Assembly: GCA_022826825.1 (NCBI GenBank)
Contig: JAJDUD010000028.1
Coordinates: 1-64,000, forward strand
Direction: 5' to 3'
Length of the DNA stretch: 64,000 nt
Origin: Acidobacteriota bacterium
GTDB taxonomy: Bacteria; Acidobacteriota; Vicinamibacteria; Marinacidobacterales; Marinacidobacteraceae
The notes below the pieces were generated by a model. The model searched no databases, was not told where the DNA came from, and saw only the letters and a list, made by a program, of their open reading frames with translations. Both the position numbers and the translations under genes were made by a program. This document shows, piece by piece, positions 33,462 through 41,272 of the stretch (its first letter is position 1; every line of letters begins with the position of its first letter).

Positions 33462-36212
33462 CTAACGGTGCGGTGGGGCGGCGGCCGCCCGATCGAGCCC
33501 GTTTCGATGTTCGTGGATCGGCAGCCGCTGGTTGTTGTCGTCGGGATGGGTGCGGCGGTATTCGCCGGTGACGAACTGGGAGGCCTCGTCGGCCTTGAAG
33601 CGCAGGTAGAGCTCGCGGTGGCGGGTCGCGCGCTCCGGATCCCGGAGGCCCTGGGAAGCGAGCATCAGGTTGTAGTGGGCCTCGAGGTCCTCGGGATCAA
33701 TGCTGAGTGTCTTCTCGAGCACGGCGACGGCCTCGGCGAAATCGCGCTTCAGGAACAGCAGACGTCCGACCTGGTTGTTCACCACCCGGTCGCGCGGATA
33801 GGTCTCCTGCACCGCGCGGAGATCGGCGAGCGCCTCGTCGTAGCGGCCGAGCGCCTTCAGCGCCATCGCCCGGAAGAAGAGCGCCCGGGGGAGGTTCGGG
33901 GCGAGCTCGAGGGCTGCTTCCGCCGCCTCCCGGGCCCCTTCGGGATCTCCTTCCTGGAGACGGACCCGCGCGAGATTGACCGGCGCGTCCGCGAACCCGG
34001 GGGCGAGCCGCGCCACCGTGGAAAAGGCGGCCTCCGCGGCGCGGAGATCCCCGGCGAGCAGCATTCCGATGCCGTAGTCGTTGAAGCGCAGCGCCCGGGC
34101 GAGGTCGCCGGCCGCCGGTTCCGGAGGCGGCGATGGCTCGTTCGCCACCGGGAGCCGGAGCGAGGCCGTGGCCATCTCCACGATCGGGACGTCCGGCGCC
34201 GCGACGTCGTCCGCGAATCGGACCTCCCGGTCGTCGTAGGCCGAAGCGACCTCGCCGGTTTCCTCGAGCTGTCCCCGGAAGGTCCACTGGGTGTGCCACC
34301 AGTCGAACTTCCGGTAGTTCAGACGCGCGGTCAGGGTGACCGGTCCCTCCACGCCCTCCGGGACCCGCAAGCGGTAGCGCACCGTATGGGCGGCGCCCGG
34401 CGGAATCGGGGAGACGTAGAGGACGCTGCGCGCCGCCCACGCGTTGCGCTTGTTGATCGGGTTGCCGCGGGCGTCGAGCAGCAGCGAGCGGAAGAAATGC
34501 GCGGAGCCGTCCACCGGGGCGTCGTCCGTCTCGCCCGCTTCGCCGGTGAAACCGCTCCAGAAGAACGGCCGCCCGGCGGCGTCCCGGGCCTGGAACTCGA
34601 GCCAGACCTCCTGGGCGTCGATGGTGCCGCTCGGGAAGAAGTGGCCCACGTTGCGGGTGCGCACCACGACGTCCACCCGGACCGTCTCGCCCGGAACCAG
34701 CGCGGGCAATGCCTCGTCGAGCGGAGCGTTCAGTTCGCCGATCGGACCGGTGCCGGCGTAGCGGGTGGTGGGGGCGGCCGCCTCCTCTCCGACGGCGAAG
34801 GTGGACGCGAGCGCCAGCGGGTCGGGGCCGCCGACGGGGAGCTCATCGTCAGGCCCCTCGGCCGCGTCGTCACGGACGAGTCCGAAGATGTCCACCGTGA
34901 CCTGTCCGGCCCGGAGGAAGTCGCGGACCGCCTGCAGTTGCTCGTCGAGGCCGAAGTGGGTCGGGAGCGCCGTGTTGGCGGTCGCGAAGCGATGGGAGCG
35001 GATCAGGCCGCCTGGCGCGGCCGGGTCCTCGCCGGCGACCGGCGGCATGTGGCAGTCCGCACAGGTCCTGGGCTCGTCGGGGTAGTAGAACGAGCGGGCG
35101 CCCTCTCCCGAAACGCCGCTCGCCTGCCAGTTGTCGTAACTGTTGAAACCCCGCAGCCAGCGGTAGTCGTTGACCGGCTGGTCGAGGTGCACCTTGTGGC
35201 AGGTCGAGCAGAAGGCCGAGCTGTCGCCGGTGTGGAGCGGCTTCAGGAACGCCTGGCGGTGGGGTTCGGGGTCCAGGTGGATGACCAGGTCGTGAAGCGT
35301 CCGGAGCAGCGGATCCTCCGAGGTGGCGAGGTCGTGCATCTCGGGGTACTCGATGACGAACCCGGCGTTTCCCATGGTGTCCTTCACGCGGGTGATCGCG
35401 TGGCAGGACACGCAGCCGAGTCCCGCGCTCGCGGAGGGACGGTCCACGATCTCGGCGAGCGGCCGGTCCATGAGCCCGCTGAAGAGCACCGCGTGGTCGT
35501 GGCAGCCCGCGCACCACTTCGAGGGGGTGACGCCCACGACGTCCTGCATGTATTCGATCGAGCGGCGGTACCAGGGGTTGTTGAAGGACGCGAAACGATG
35601 CGCGGACTCGCTCCACTGGTGGGTGATGTCGGCGTGGCAGCGGCCGCACGCGTCGCTGCCGAGGAAGAACTCCTCGGGGATGAGCCCGCCGTGGAGCGTT
35701 TCGGCCGCCGACGGGAAGAACGGTCCGTCCGCCCCGCCCATCGCCTCGCCGGACATGGTCGCGGGCGGCAGTCCGGCGTTCAGGAGCGCTCCGGGCGCCG
35801 GGAGCAACGGCCTCAGCAGGGCGCCCGCGGGAATTGCGACGGCGAGCAGCAGGGGCGCCATGAGCAAGCGCCGCCGGGCGAGCAGCCCCGCGAACCCGGC
35901 GGCGGCGGCGAGGTGGGCGTAGAGAAGCGGCCGGCTCTCCGGAGTCGATCCGACGATGGCGAGCCCCAGCCCGGTGAGCGCCAGCAGGGTTCCCGAGGCC
36001 CAGAACCACCGCCGCAAGGGATCGGTTCTGAGCGCGGGACCGACCTTCTTCCACCCCCAGAGCATCAGTTTCAGCGCCGCGATGCCGAGTACCGGGTGCA
36101 GCAGGATCTGCGCGGAGTGGAAGAGGTTCGCGCCCCGCGCGGCCAGCAGGTATCCGGAATTGACCAGCAGCAGGGCTGCGGTGGCGATCAGGAACCGGTG
36201 GCGGAGACTCAG
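33462..36212 (-). CDS. Membrane-anchored pentaheme cytochrome with TPR domain
   Basis: About 916 residues. The likely start is a CTG at 36212 overlapping the TVP38 stop as CTGA; no ATG, GTG or TTG occurs before the first TM segment in frame, so the start is uncertain. About five N-terminal TM helices (FLIATAALLLVNSGYLLAAR, ILLHPVLGIAALKLMLWGW and others) precede a periplasmic part with five haem sites: CGRCH, CAGCH, CVSCH, CSTCH and CADCH. A beta-rich region follows (GHFFPSGTIDAQEVWLEFQA), then TPRs at the C-terminus (PVNLARVRLQEGDPEGAREA, NLPRALFFRAMALKALGRYD). Likely passes electrons between the quinone pool and periplasmic carriers such as the octaheme protein. Confidence 0.82.
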   Translation of the reverse strand: MSLRHRFLIATAALLLVNSGYLLAARGANLFHSAQILLHPVLGIAALKLMLWGWKKVGPALRTDPLRRWFWASGTLLALTGLGLAIVGSTPESRPLLYAHLAAAAGFAGLLARRRLLMAPLLLAVAIPAGALLRPLLPAPGALLNAGLPPATMSGEAMGGADGPFFPSAAETLHGGLIPEEFFLGSDACGRCHADITHQWSESAHRFASFNNPWYRRSIEYMQDVVGVTPSKWCAGCHDHAVLFSGLMDRPLAEIVDRPSASAGLGCVSCHAITRVKDTMGNAGFVIEYPEMHDLATSEDPLLRTLHDLVIHLDPEPHRQAFLKPLHTGDSSAFCSTCHKVHLDQPVNDYRWLRGFNSYDNWQASGVSGEGARSFYYPDEPRTCADCHMPPVAGEDPAAPGGLIRSHRFATANTALPTHFGLDEQLQAVRDFLRAGQVTVDIFGLVRDDAAEGPDDELPVGGPDPLALASTFAVGEEAAAPTTRYAGTGPIGELNAPLDEALPALVPGETVRVDVVVRTRNVGHFFPSGTIDAQEVWLEFQARDAAGRPFFWSGFTGEAGETDDAPVDGSAHFFRSLLLDARGNPINKRNAWAARSVLYVSPIPPGAAHTVRYRLRVPEGVEGPVTLTARLNYRKFDWWHTQWTFRGQLEETGEVASAYDDREVRFADDVAAPDVPIVEMATASLRLPVANEPSPPPEPAAGDLARALRFNDYGIGMLLAGDLRAAEAAFSTVARLAPGFADAPVNLARVRLQEGDPEGAREAAEAALELAPNLPRALFFRAMALKALGRYDEALADLRAVQETYPRDRVVNNQVGRLLFLKRDFAEAVAVLEKTLSIDPEDLEAHYNLMLASQGLRDPERATRHRELYLRFKADEASQFVTGEYRRTHPDDNNQRLPIHEHRNGLDRAAAAPPHR

Positions 36213-36889
36213 GACGGTCCTCCGGATTCGACCCCCGCCTCGCGAAGCGCCTTCCTGGCGATCCGGGTGATGAGGATCGTGACCAGGACGAAGGCGGCGA
36301 GCCCGACGATCCGCAATCCGGCTTCGAGCGGGTCCGATTCGCCGGAAACGGCGCGCGCCACGCTGCTCCCGAGGTAGATGTAGAGAAGCGTTCCCGGAAG
36401 GATTCCGGTCGCCGAGGCCGCGAGATAGCCCGCGAAAGAGACTCCGGTGAGTCCGTAGGCGTAGTTCAGGACCGTGAACGGGAAGACCGGCGTCAGCCGG
36501 GTGAGGAAGACGATCTTCCAGCCCTCGGCGGCCACCGCCCGATCCACCGCGGCGAACGACGGCTTCGTGGCGAGCCAGCCGGTCACCCGTTCGCGGGCGA
36601 GGCGCCGGGCGACGAGGAAGGCGAGCGCCAGGCCGATGGTCGCACCGAACCAGACCGCGGCGGTACCCGCGCCGAATCCGAACGCGCCGCCGGCGATCAG
36701 GGTGAGCGCCGACCCGGGGACCGCGAACACGGTGGCGACGGCGTAGAGCGCCGCGAAGACCAGCAGGCCCGTGGTTCCCTGGCCCTGCGCCCACGCGGCG
36801 CCCGCTTCGATCCACTCCCCGATGGGGAAGATCACCACCAGGGCAACGATCAGCGCGAGCAGGGCTCCCAGCTTGAGGGTCTTGTTCAT
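36209..36889 (-). CDS. TVP38/TMEM64 (DedA-like, SNARE-associated) membrane protein
   Basis: 226 residues from the ATG that overlaps the flavoprotein stop as ATGA. Five to six TM helices. The family core is clear: FAVPGSALTLIAGGAFGFGA, the amphipathic VDRAVAAEGWKIVFLTRLTP, then FPFTVLNYAYGLTGVSFAGY and ASATGILPGTLLYIYLGSS. VTT/DedA proteins are lipid scramblases or transporters. The fusion or pairing of TVP38 with a mercuric-reductase-like flavoprotein is common in bacteria, though the joint function is unsettled. Confidence 0.9.
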   Translation of the reverse strand: MNKTLKLGALLALIVALVVIFPIGEWIEAGAAWAQGQGTTGLLVFAALYAVATVFAVPGSALTLIAGGAFGFGAGTAAVWFGATIGLALAFLVARRLARERVTGWLATKPSFAAVDRAVAAEGWKIVFLTRLTPVFPFTVLNYAYGLTGVSFAGYLAASATGILPGTLLYIYLGSSVARAVSGESDPLEAGLRIVGLAAFVLVTILITRIARKALREAGVESGGPS

Positions 36890-38361
36890 CGCCGCCTCCG
36901 GTAGAGCCACTCGAAGATCGCCTTCGCCCGGGGAGTGAGCCGGGTGCGCTGGTAGGCGTCGGCCACCCGCTGCGCCGCCTGCGCCCAGGTGGGATAGCCG
37001 TGGATCGTCGAGGACAGCGACGCCAGTCCGACCCCGTGCTTCGCGGCGACCATGATTTCGTGAAGGATCTCACCCGCGCGGGGAGCGCAGACGGTGGCGC
37101 CCAGGATCTCGTCCTTTCCCTTCCGCGTGAGGACCTTCACGAAGCCCCGGGTCGCCGCCTCGGTGATCGCGCGGTCGAGATCGTCGTTGTGATGCCGGTG
37201 GACGTCCACCGGGATGTTCTTCGCCTCCGCATCTTCCTCGCGGAGCCCGAAATGGGCGACCTCGGGGTCCACGTAGGTCACCCAGGGCACGTACCGGTAG
37301 TCGGCCTTCGCCCGGGGCAGGGGAGGCGGGAGGAGGACGTTCCGCACCACCAGCCGCGCCTGGTAGTCGGCGGTGTGGGTGAACCGGTAGGGACCGGCCA
37401 CGTCCCCGCACGCGTAGATGTGGCCCACGTTCGTGCGGAGCGCGCCGTCCACGGGAACGCCGCCCCGCACGTCGTACTCCACGCCGGCCGCTTCGAGGCC
37501 GAGATCCTGCACGTTCGGGGATCGGCCGGTCGCGACCAGCAGCCGGGAGGCGGTGACCGAGCGGGTGCCGCCGTTACAGCCCATCTCCGCGGTGATCCCG
37601 CCGTCCGGCTCCCGGCGGAAGGCTTCGACGCGGCAGTCGGTGACGGTCTCGATCCCCTCGGCCGCGAAGGCTTCGTGCACGACCGCCGAGGCCTCGGCAT
37701 CGTCGCGGGGCAGGAGCCGGCTGACGTCGGTGAGGATCGTCACCCGGACCCCGAGCCGGTTCATGACCTGGCCCATCTCGCACCCGATGGGGCCGCCCCC
37801 GAGCACGATCAGCGATTCGGGAGGCGTCTCCTGCTCGTCGAAGAACGTCTCGTTGGTGAAGTAAGGGACCTCATCGATGCCCGGAATGGGGGGGACGAAC
37901 GGCCGCGTCCCGGTAGCGATCACGAAGTGGGCGCCCTCGAGACGCGTTCCGTCGTCGAGTTCCACGGCGTGGGGGCTGACGAACCGGGCGCGCGCTTCGA
38001 AGACGTCCACGCCGAGCCCCGTGAACCGCTCCACGGAATCGTTGGGAGCGATTTGGGCGCGCCGCTCGCGCATGTGCTCGAAGACGCGCTGGAACCGGAA
38101 ACGCGGCTCCATGGCATCGAGTCCGTGCGCTTCGGCGTTGCGGATGCTCTGGATCAGTTTCGAGGTGGAAACCAGGGCCTTGGAAGGCACGCATCCGGTA
38201 TTGAGACAATCGCCACCCATTTTGGCGGCCTCCACCAGTGCGACGCGTCCTCCGAGACCCGCGGTGCCGGCGGCCGTCACGAGACCCGCGGTGCCCGCCC
38301 CGATGACGACGACGTTGTAGCGGCCCTTGCCGCGCTGATTTCTCATGTGCTCATTCTTCAT
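36886..38361 (-). CDS. Mercuric-reductase-like FAD pyridine-nucleotide disulfide oxidoreductase
   Basis: 491 residues. FAD Rossmann motif VVIGAGTAGLVTAAGTAGLG, redox-active disulfide GGDCLNTGCVPSKAL, NAD(P) motif VLGGGPIGCEMGQVMNRLG, the YACGDVAGPYRFTHTADYQA FAD block, and the dimer-interface LSSTIHGYPTWAQAAQRVAD with the catalytic His. There is no N-terminal HMA domain and no C-terminal Cys pair, so Hg(II) reduction is not implied. The family also includes soluble transhydrogenase- and lipoamide-dehydrogenase-like enzymes. First gene of the run through TVP38 to the pentaheme cytochrome; divergent from rnhB across 80 bases. Confidence 0.9.
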   Translation of the reverse strand: MKNEHMRNQRGKGRYNVVVIGAGTAGLVTAAGTAGLGGRVALVEAAKMGGDCLNTGCVPSKALVSTSKLIQSIRNAEAHGLDAMEPRFRFQRVFEHMRERRAQIAPNDSVERFTGLGVDVFEARARFVSPHAVELDDGTRLEGAHFVIATGTRPFVPPIPGIDEVPYFTNETFFDEQETPPESLIVLGGGPIGCEMGQVMNRLGVRVTILTDVSRLLPRDDAEASAVVHEAFAAEGIETVTDCRVEAFRREPDGGITAEMGCNGGTRSVTASRLLVATGRSPNVQDLGLEAAGVEYDVRGGVPVDGALRTNVGHIYACGDVAGPYRFTHTADYQARLVVRNVLLPPPLPRAKADYRYVPWVTYVDPEVAHFGLREEDAEAKNIPVDVHRHHNDDLDRAITEAATRGFVKVLTRKGKDEILGATVCAPRAGEILHEIMVAAKHGVGLASLSSTIHGYPTWAQAAQRVADAYQRTRLTPRAKAIFEWLYRRRR

Positions 38362-38441
38362 GGTTCGAACGGAACTCTATTTCGGCGGGACGGTCGTCCG
38401 TGCGGCCCCGGGCCCGAGGGAGGCTCCCCGCTCCGCATCGC

Positions 38442-39122
38442 ATGCCTCGTAAACCACCGCCCGCCGCGCGGGATCGCCTGGTGCTGGGTCTCGACGAAGC
38501 GGGGCGCGGTGCGGCGCTCGGGCCGCTCGTGGTGGCGGGGGTGACGCTCGATCCCCTGAAGGCTGGCGCGTTGACCCGGCTGGGAGTGCGCGACTCGAAG
38601 CGGTTCGGCGCCGGGGACGCCGCCCGGACCCACCGGAAGGCGCTGGCCTGGCACATCGAGCGGCTGGCGGAGTGCATCGTCGTCCGGGTCCTCGACGCCG
38701 GCGAAGTGGACCGCTATGCGGAAGTCGGGGACCTGAACGTCCTGGAGCGCCGCGCCGCCGACGAGATCCTCAGTGAGGCCGGGACCGTCCACCGGGTGGT
38801 AGCGGATGGACGCCGGCTCTTCGAGGCCCTGCAACCGCGCTATCCCCACCTCGAAGCCGTGGACGACGGGGAGTCGCAGCACGTCGCGGTCGCCGCCGCG
38901 AGCGTCATCGCCAAGGACCGGCGGGACGCGCTGCTGGAGACGCTGATGGAGCCCTACACGCTCGAATACGGCGAGGTGAAGGGAGGCGGCTACGTCAACG
39001 CCGCGACCGAGCGTTTCCTGCGCGCCTACCACGAGCGGACCGGCAGGCTGCCGGCCGAAACCCGCTTGAGCTGGCACTGGGACGTGATCCGCGAACTCCG
39101 CGGGCAACGCCGGCTCTTCTGA
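38442..39122 (+). CDS. rnhB: Ribonuclease HII
   Basis: 226 residues from the ATG at 38442. It removes RNA from RNA-DNA hybrids and single ribonucleotides. The motif LGLDEAGRGAALGPLVVAGV carries the first two catalytic acids. The canonical text is DEAGRGPLAGPVV, so the stretch after GRG is altered. VRDSKRF, VVADGRRLF (third acid) and VAAASVIAKDRRDALLETL follow, with GGGYVNAATERFLRAYHE near the end. It converges with the vapC of module 2 and shares a terminator-like hairpin with it. Confidence 0.85.
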   Translation: MPRKPPPAARDRLVLGLDEAGRGAALGPLVVAGVTLDPLKAGALTRLGVRDSKRFGAGDAARTHRKALAWHIERLAECIVVRVLDAGEVDRYAEVGDLNVLERRAADEILSEAGTVHRVVADGRRLFEALQPRYPHLEAVDDGESQHVAVAAASVIAKDRRDALLETLMEPYTLEYGEVKGGGYVNAATERFLRAYHERTGRLPAETRLSWHWDVIRELRGQRRLF

Positions 39123-39146
39123 TCCGGGCCCACGCCGCCGGATCAG
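39119..39146. terminator. Perfect hairpin spanning both stop codons of rnhB and vapC-2
   Basis: CTGATCCGG (39119-39127) and CCGGATCAG (39138-39146) form a 9-bp perfect stem with a 10-base loop. The TGA of rnhB lies in the left arm and the TGA of vapC-2 in the right arm on the other strand. A symmetric hairpin between convergent genes is expected to work for both transcripts; there is no strong T-run. Confidence 0.5.
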
Positions 39147-39556
39147 GTGCGAGGTGGGGACCCCTCGGTTGCGGCGGGAATGTCGGTGAGCGCGAAGTCG
39201 CGGCCCTTGAAGAGCAGGGGCGCGCCGGATTGCCTCGCCAGCGCGTATGCGAAGCAATCTCCGTAGTTGAGAGCGGCTGGATGACCCGTTCCCTTCCCGT
39301 AGCGGCGGTAGGCCTCGAATGCCAGTTCCGCGTTTCGCGGCGAGACCTCGACAACGACGATCCCGGCGCGGAGGAGAAACGCGTCCAGCGCCTGCACCGC
39401 ACTCTCTCCGGCCCGCGTGAGCAGGACGATGCGCGCCTCCAGCAGGTTGGCGGCGCTGATGCGCACCTCGGCGGCCGCTTCGATCCTCTTGTTGAATGTC
39501 CGCCGTTCGGGCTCGTCCTGGAGAATGGCGACGAGCGCGGAACTGTCCAGCACCAT
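39143..39556 (-). CDS. VapC PIN-domain ribonuclease toxin (module 2)
   Basis: 137 residues. PIN acidic residues: MVLDSSALVAILQDEPE (Asp4), AANLLEARIVLLTRAGE (Glu), ALNYGDCFAYALARQSG (Asp) and LLFKGRDFALTDI (Asp). This is the VapC subgroup with the D-SSA-LVAIL start that pairs with Rv0623-like VapB antitoxins, exactly the neighbour here. Its ATG overlaps the antitoxin stop by one base (TGATG). An Mg-dependent endoribonuclease, unrelated in detail to the VapC at 22661. Confidence 0.92.
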   Translation of the reverse strand: MVLDSSALVAILQDEPERRTFNKRIEAAAEVRISAANLLEARIVLLTRAGESAVQALDAFLLRAGIVVVEVSPRNAELAFEAYRRYGKGTGHPAALNYGDCFAYALARQSGAPLLFKGRDFALTDIPAATEGSPPRT

Positions 39557-39810
39557 CAGGTCGGGAGTCCCCGGTCGTCGTAGCCAAGGATTTCCTCGGC
39601 GCTGCGCGCATCGCGTACCGGAAGACGCGCGCAGTGGAGAGCGATCCGGTCCAGTTCATCCGCCAGCGACGTCGTTTCCCGGATGCGCTCCAGGCGGGTG
39701 AGGCGCTCCTGAACTGCCTGTCGGACCGCCTGGGTGAGGGATTCTCCCGTCAACCCGGCGAGCCGTCTGGCCAGCAAGTGCGTGTGGGGGTCCTTGATGT
39801 TCAGCGGCAT
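39556..39810 (-). CDS. VapB antitoxin, Rv0623-like (module 2)
   Basis: 84 residues: MPLNIKDPHTHLLARRLAGL then TGESLTQAVRQAVQERLTRL, the conserved start of the Rv0623/PSK family VapB. A helical middle follows, and the toxin-binding end RSAEEILGYDDRGLP. It is the DNA-binding partner and neutraliser of the adjacent VapC. The ribosome site GGAGGAAAT lies within the palindrome described at 39813. Confidence 0.92.
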   Translation of the reverse strand: MPLNIKDPHTHLLARRLAGLTGESLTQAVRQAVQERLTRLERIRETTSLADELDRIALHCARLPVRDARSAEEILGYDDRGLPT

Positions 39811-39812
39811 AT

Positions 39813-39840
39813 TTCCTCCATAAAGGATGGAATGGAGGAA
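39813..39840 (-). promoter_or_regulatory. Palindrome over the ribosome site of vapBC-2
   Basis: TTCCTCCAT (39813-39821) and ATGGAGGAA (39832-39840) are perfect 9-base arms around a 10-base centre. On the coding strand the arm nearest the gene contains the Shine-Dalgarno GGAGGA two to three bases before the ATG. The palindrome could act as the VapBC operator, and as an mRNA hairpin it would also hide the ribosome site. Confidence 0.5.
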
Positions 39841-39921
39841 TGCTACCTCCTGGCTCGGATTGGAGGCTTTCCGCCGGTCGATCTCCGGCGCCGCGCCGCC
39901 AGGAACTTCGCGGCGCGCCCT

Positions 39922-40554
39922 TCATCCCCCTGGAGGAACGGGCGCCGGCATCCCGTCCGTCCGCGCCCGCGCCGCCAGCGCCCGGACGTGTTCCCGGGCC
40001 ACCGGCTCGAGGGACCGGTTGTAGAGGATGGCGGCCGGGTGGTAGAGCGTGACGAACTCGCGTCCCGGCCATTCGTCGAGTTGGAAGAAGCGGCCCACCT
40101 GCTCGGCCAGCCGCCCCTTCGCGCGGTCCGGAGCGATATGGCGGAGGGCGGTGGTCCCCATCAGCGCCACCACCCGGGCCGGCGAGAGGGCAAGCTGCCG
40201 CTCGAGGAACGGACGGCAGCGGGCCGCTTCGTCCCGGTGCGGCGCCCGGTTGAGAGGCGGGCGGCACTTCACCACGTTCACGATGAGCAGGTGCTCGTCG
40301 GTGGAGAGCCCCTCGGCCGCGAACAGTTCGTCCAGCATCTTCCCGGCGCGTCCGCAGAACGCCACGCCGGTCTCGTCCTCTTGGGCCCCCGGCGCTTCCC
40401 CGATCGCGAGGATCGCGGCGTCCGGATTCCCGCGGTCCACCACGATGTGCGTCCGGTGCTCGGCGAGCGCGCAGCGCGTGCAGCCGCTCTCGCGCATGCG
40501 CTCCCGAAAATCGGGATACGTCTCGGCCTTCAGAACCGCAAAGAGGGGATGCAC
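39922..40554 (-). CDS. Uracil-DNA glycosylase, family 4 (4Fe-4S)
   Basis: About 210 residues from GTG 40554; the open frame extends further, but the extra Arg/Ser-rich stretch is not family-like. It removes uracil from DNA to start base-excision repair. Visible: GCTRCALAEHRTHIV and KCRPP...RCRPFL providing the four Fe-S cysteines, motif A GEAPGAQEDETGVAFCGRAG, VNVVKCRPPLNRAPH, and motif B LYHPAAILYNRSL. Length suits family 4 (about 200). It follows the 56-codon ORF by 19 bases on the same strand. Confidence 0.9.
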   Translation of the reverse strand: MHPLFAVLKAETYPDFRERMRESGCTRCALAEHRTHIVVDRGNPDAAILAIGEAPGAQEDETGVAFCGRAGKMLDELFAAEGLSTDEHLLIVNVVKCRPPLNRAPHRDEAARCRPFLERQLALSPARVVALMGTTALRHIAPDRAKGRLAEQVGRFFQLDEWPGREFVTLYHPAAILYNRSLEPVAREHVRALAARARTDGMPAPVPPGG

Positions 40555-40573
40555 CGGAGCTCGCTTCCCCGAC

Positions 40574-40744
40574 TCAGCGTCCCGGGCGCCTGTTGAAGCC
40601 GCATCGCGGGGCCTTGCCCGACCGGCCTTGCTGTTCCTCGTTCTCGACGACCTGCCCATTCGCGTAGTTGTCGAGTGACTTCGCCTCCTCCTTGAACCGG
40701 AGGACACCCTCGGTCAGTGGGAAGCTGCTGCTCGAACTCGGCAT
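40574..40744 (-). CDS. Possible small protein upstream of the uracil-DNA glycosylase gene
   Basis: 56 residues (MPSSSSSFPLTEGVLRFKEE and onward). Support: a good ribosome site (AGGAACG directly before ATG), a plausible promoter just upstream (TTGTGT with AACAAT about 18 bases on), and 19-base spacing to the glycosylase gene. Codon use is lower in GC than the neighbours. It is hydrophilic with a basic end, RCGFNRRPGR. No family recognised; it could be a leader peptide or a small conserved protein. Confidence 0.4.
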   Translation of the reverse strand: MPSSSSSFPLTEGVLRFKEEAKSLDNYANGQVVENEEQQGRSGKAPRCGFNRRPGR

Positions 40745-40938
40745 CGTTCCTATTGTTCCCAGTTCCGGGATCGACACAAGGGGGGGTGGGGGGCTGGGCG
40801 AGGTCGCGCGGACGGGGCCGGAGTTTCGCTGCCTGCGGCCGCGATGCCGGCCGGAGGCCCCCACCGGGAGAAACGCCCATGCGCGCGTCGTCCTACGCAC
40901 CCCGCTTGTCATGAAAACGCACAGGGGGCCAGGAGCGA

Positions 40939-41155
40939 GGAGCGCCGGTCTTCAGACCGGCATCGCGGCCGCAGGCCGCGAAACTCCCGGCGCTGTTGCG
41001 CCCCATTGCGGGGACCCGAAACAAAGACGGCGAAGCGGAGTAAGCGCGCGCGGTTGTCGCTGCGCCATTCCCTTTGGCGAGGGTGCCATGCGGCGAAAAG
41101 ACGTCGGGAGTTTCGCCCGCTGCGCGGGCGATGCCGGTCTGAAGACCGGCGCTCC
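40939..41155 (+). repeat. Dispersed hairpin-ended element, copy B (217 bp)
   Basis: Almost identical to copy C at 63588 (same 217-base length, only a few substitutions) and close to copy A. Left: GGAGC, hairpin GCCGGTCTTCAGACCGGC, hairpin GCGGCCGCAGGCCGC, AAACTCCCGG. Right: TCGGGAGTTT, hairpin CGCCCGCTGCGCGGGCG, hairpin GCCGGTCTGAAGACCGGC, GCTCC. Related flank runs on to about 41243 (CGGGCGGGATTGCATTTCAC, then a GCGCGCGATTGG block also seen beside copy C). It lies in the gene-free stretch 40745-41272; the bases between 40745 and 40938 are plain GC-rich spacer with the likely promoter of the small ORF. Confidence 0.9.
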
Positions 41156-41272
41156 TTGCGCTCCTCGCCGTCCCCGTCATCGGGCGGGATTGCATTTCAC
41201 AGCAACTGGCCGGCGCTCCGCTGCTGCGCGCGATTGGCGGGGAGGGGAGCCGCGGAGGTCCGGTGGTCCGGA

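Noticed and set aside
33468-36377. 969-codon plus-strand frame over the pentaheme cytochrome
   Set aside because: Antisense shadow; the minus strand shows five CxxCH sites and TPRs.
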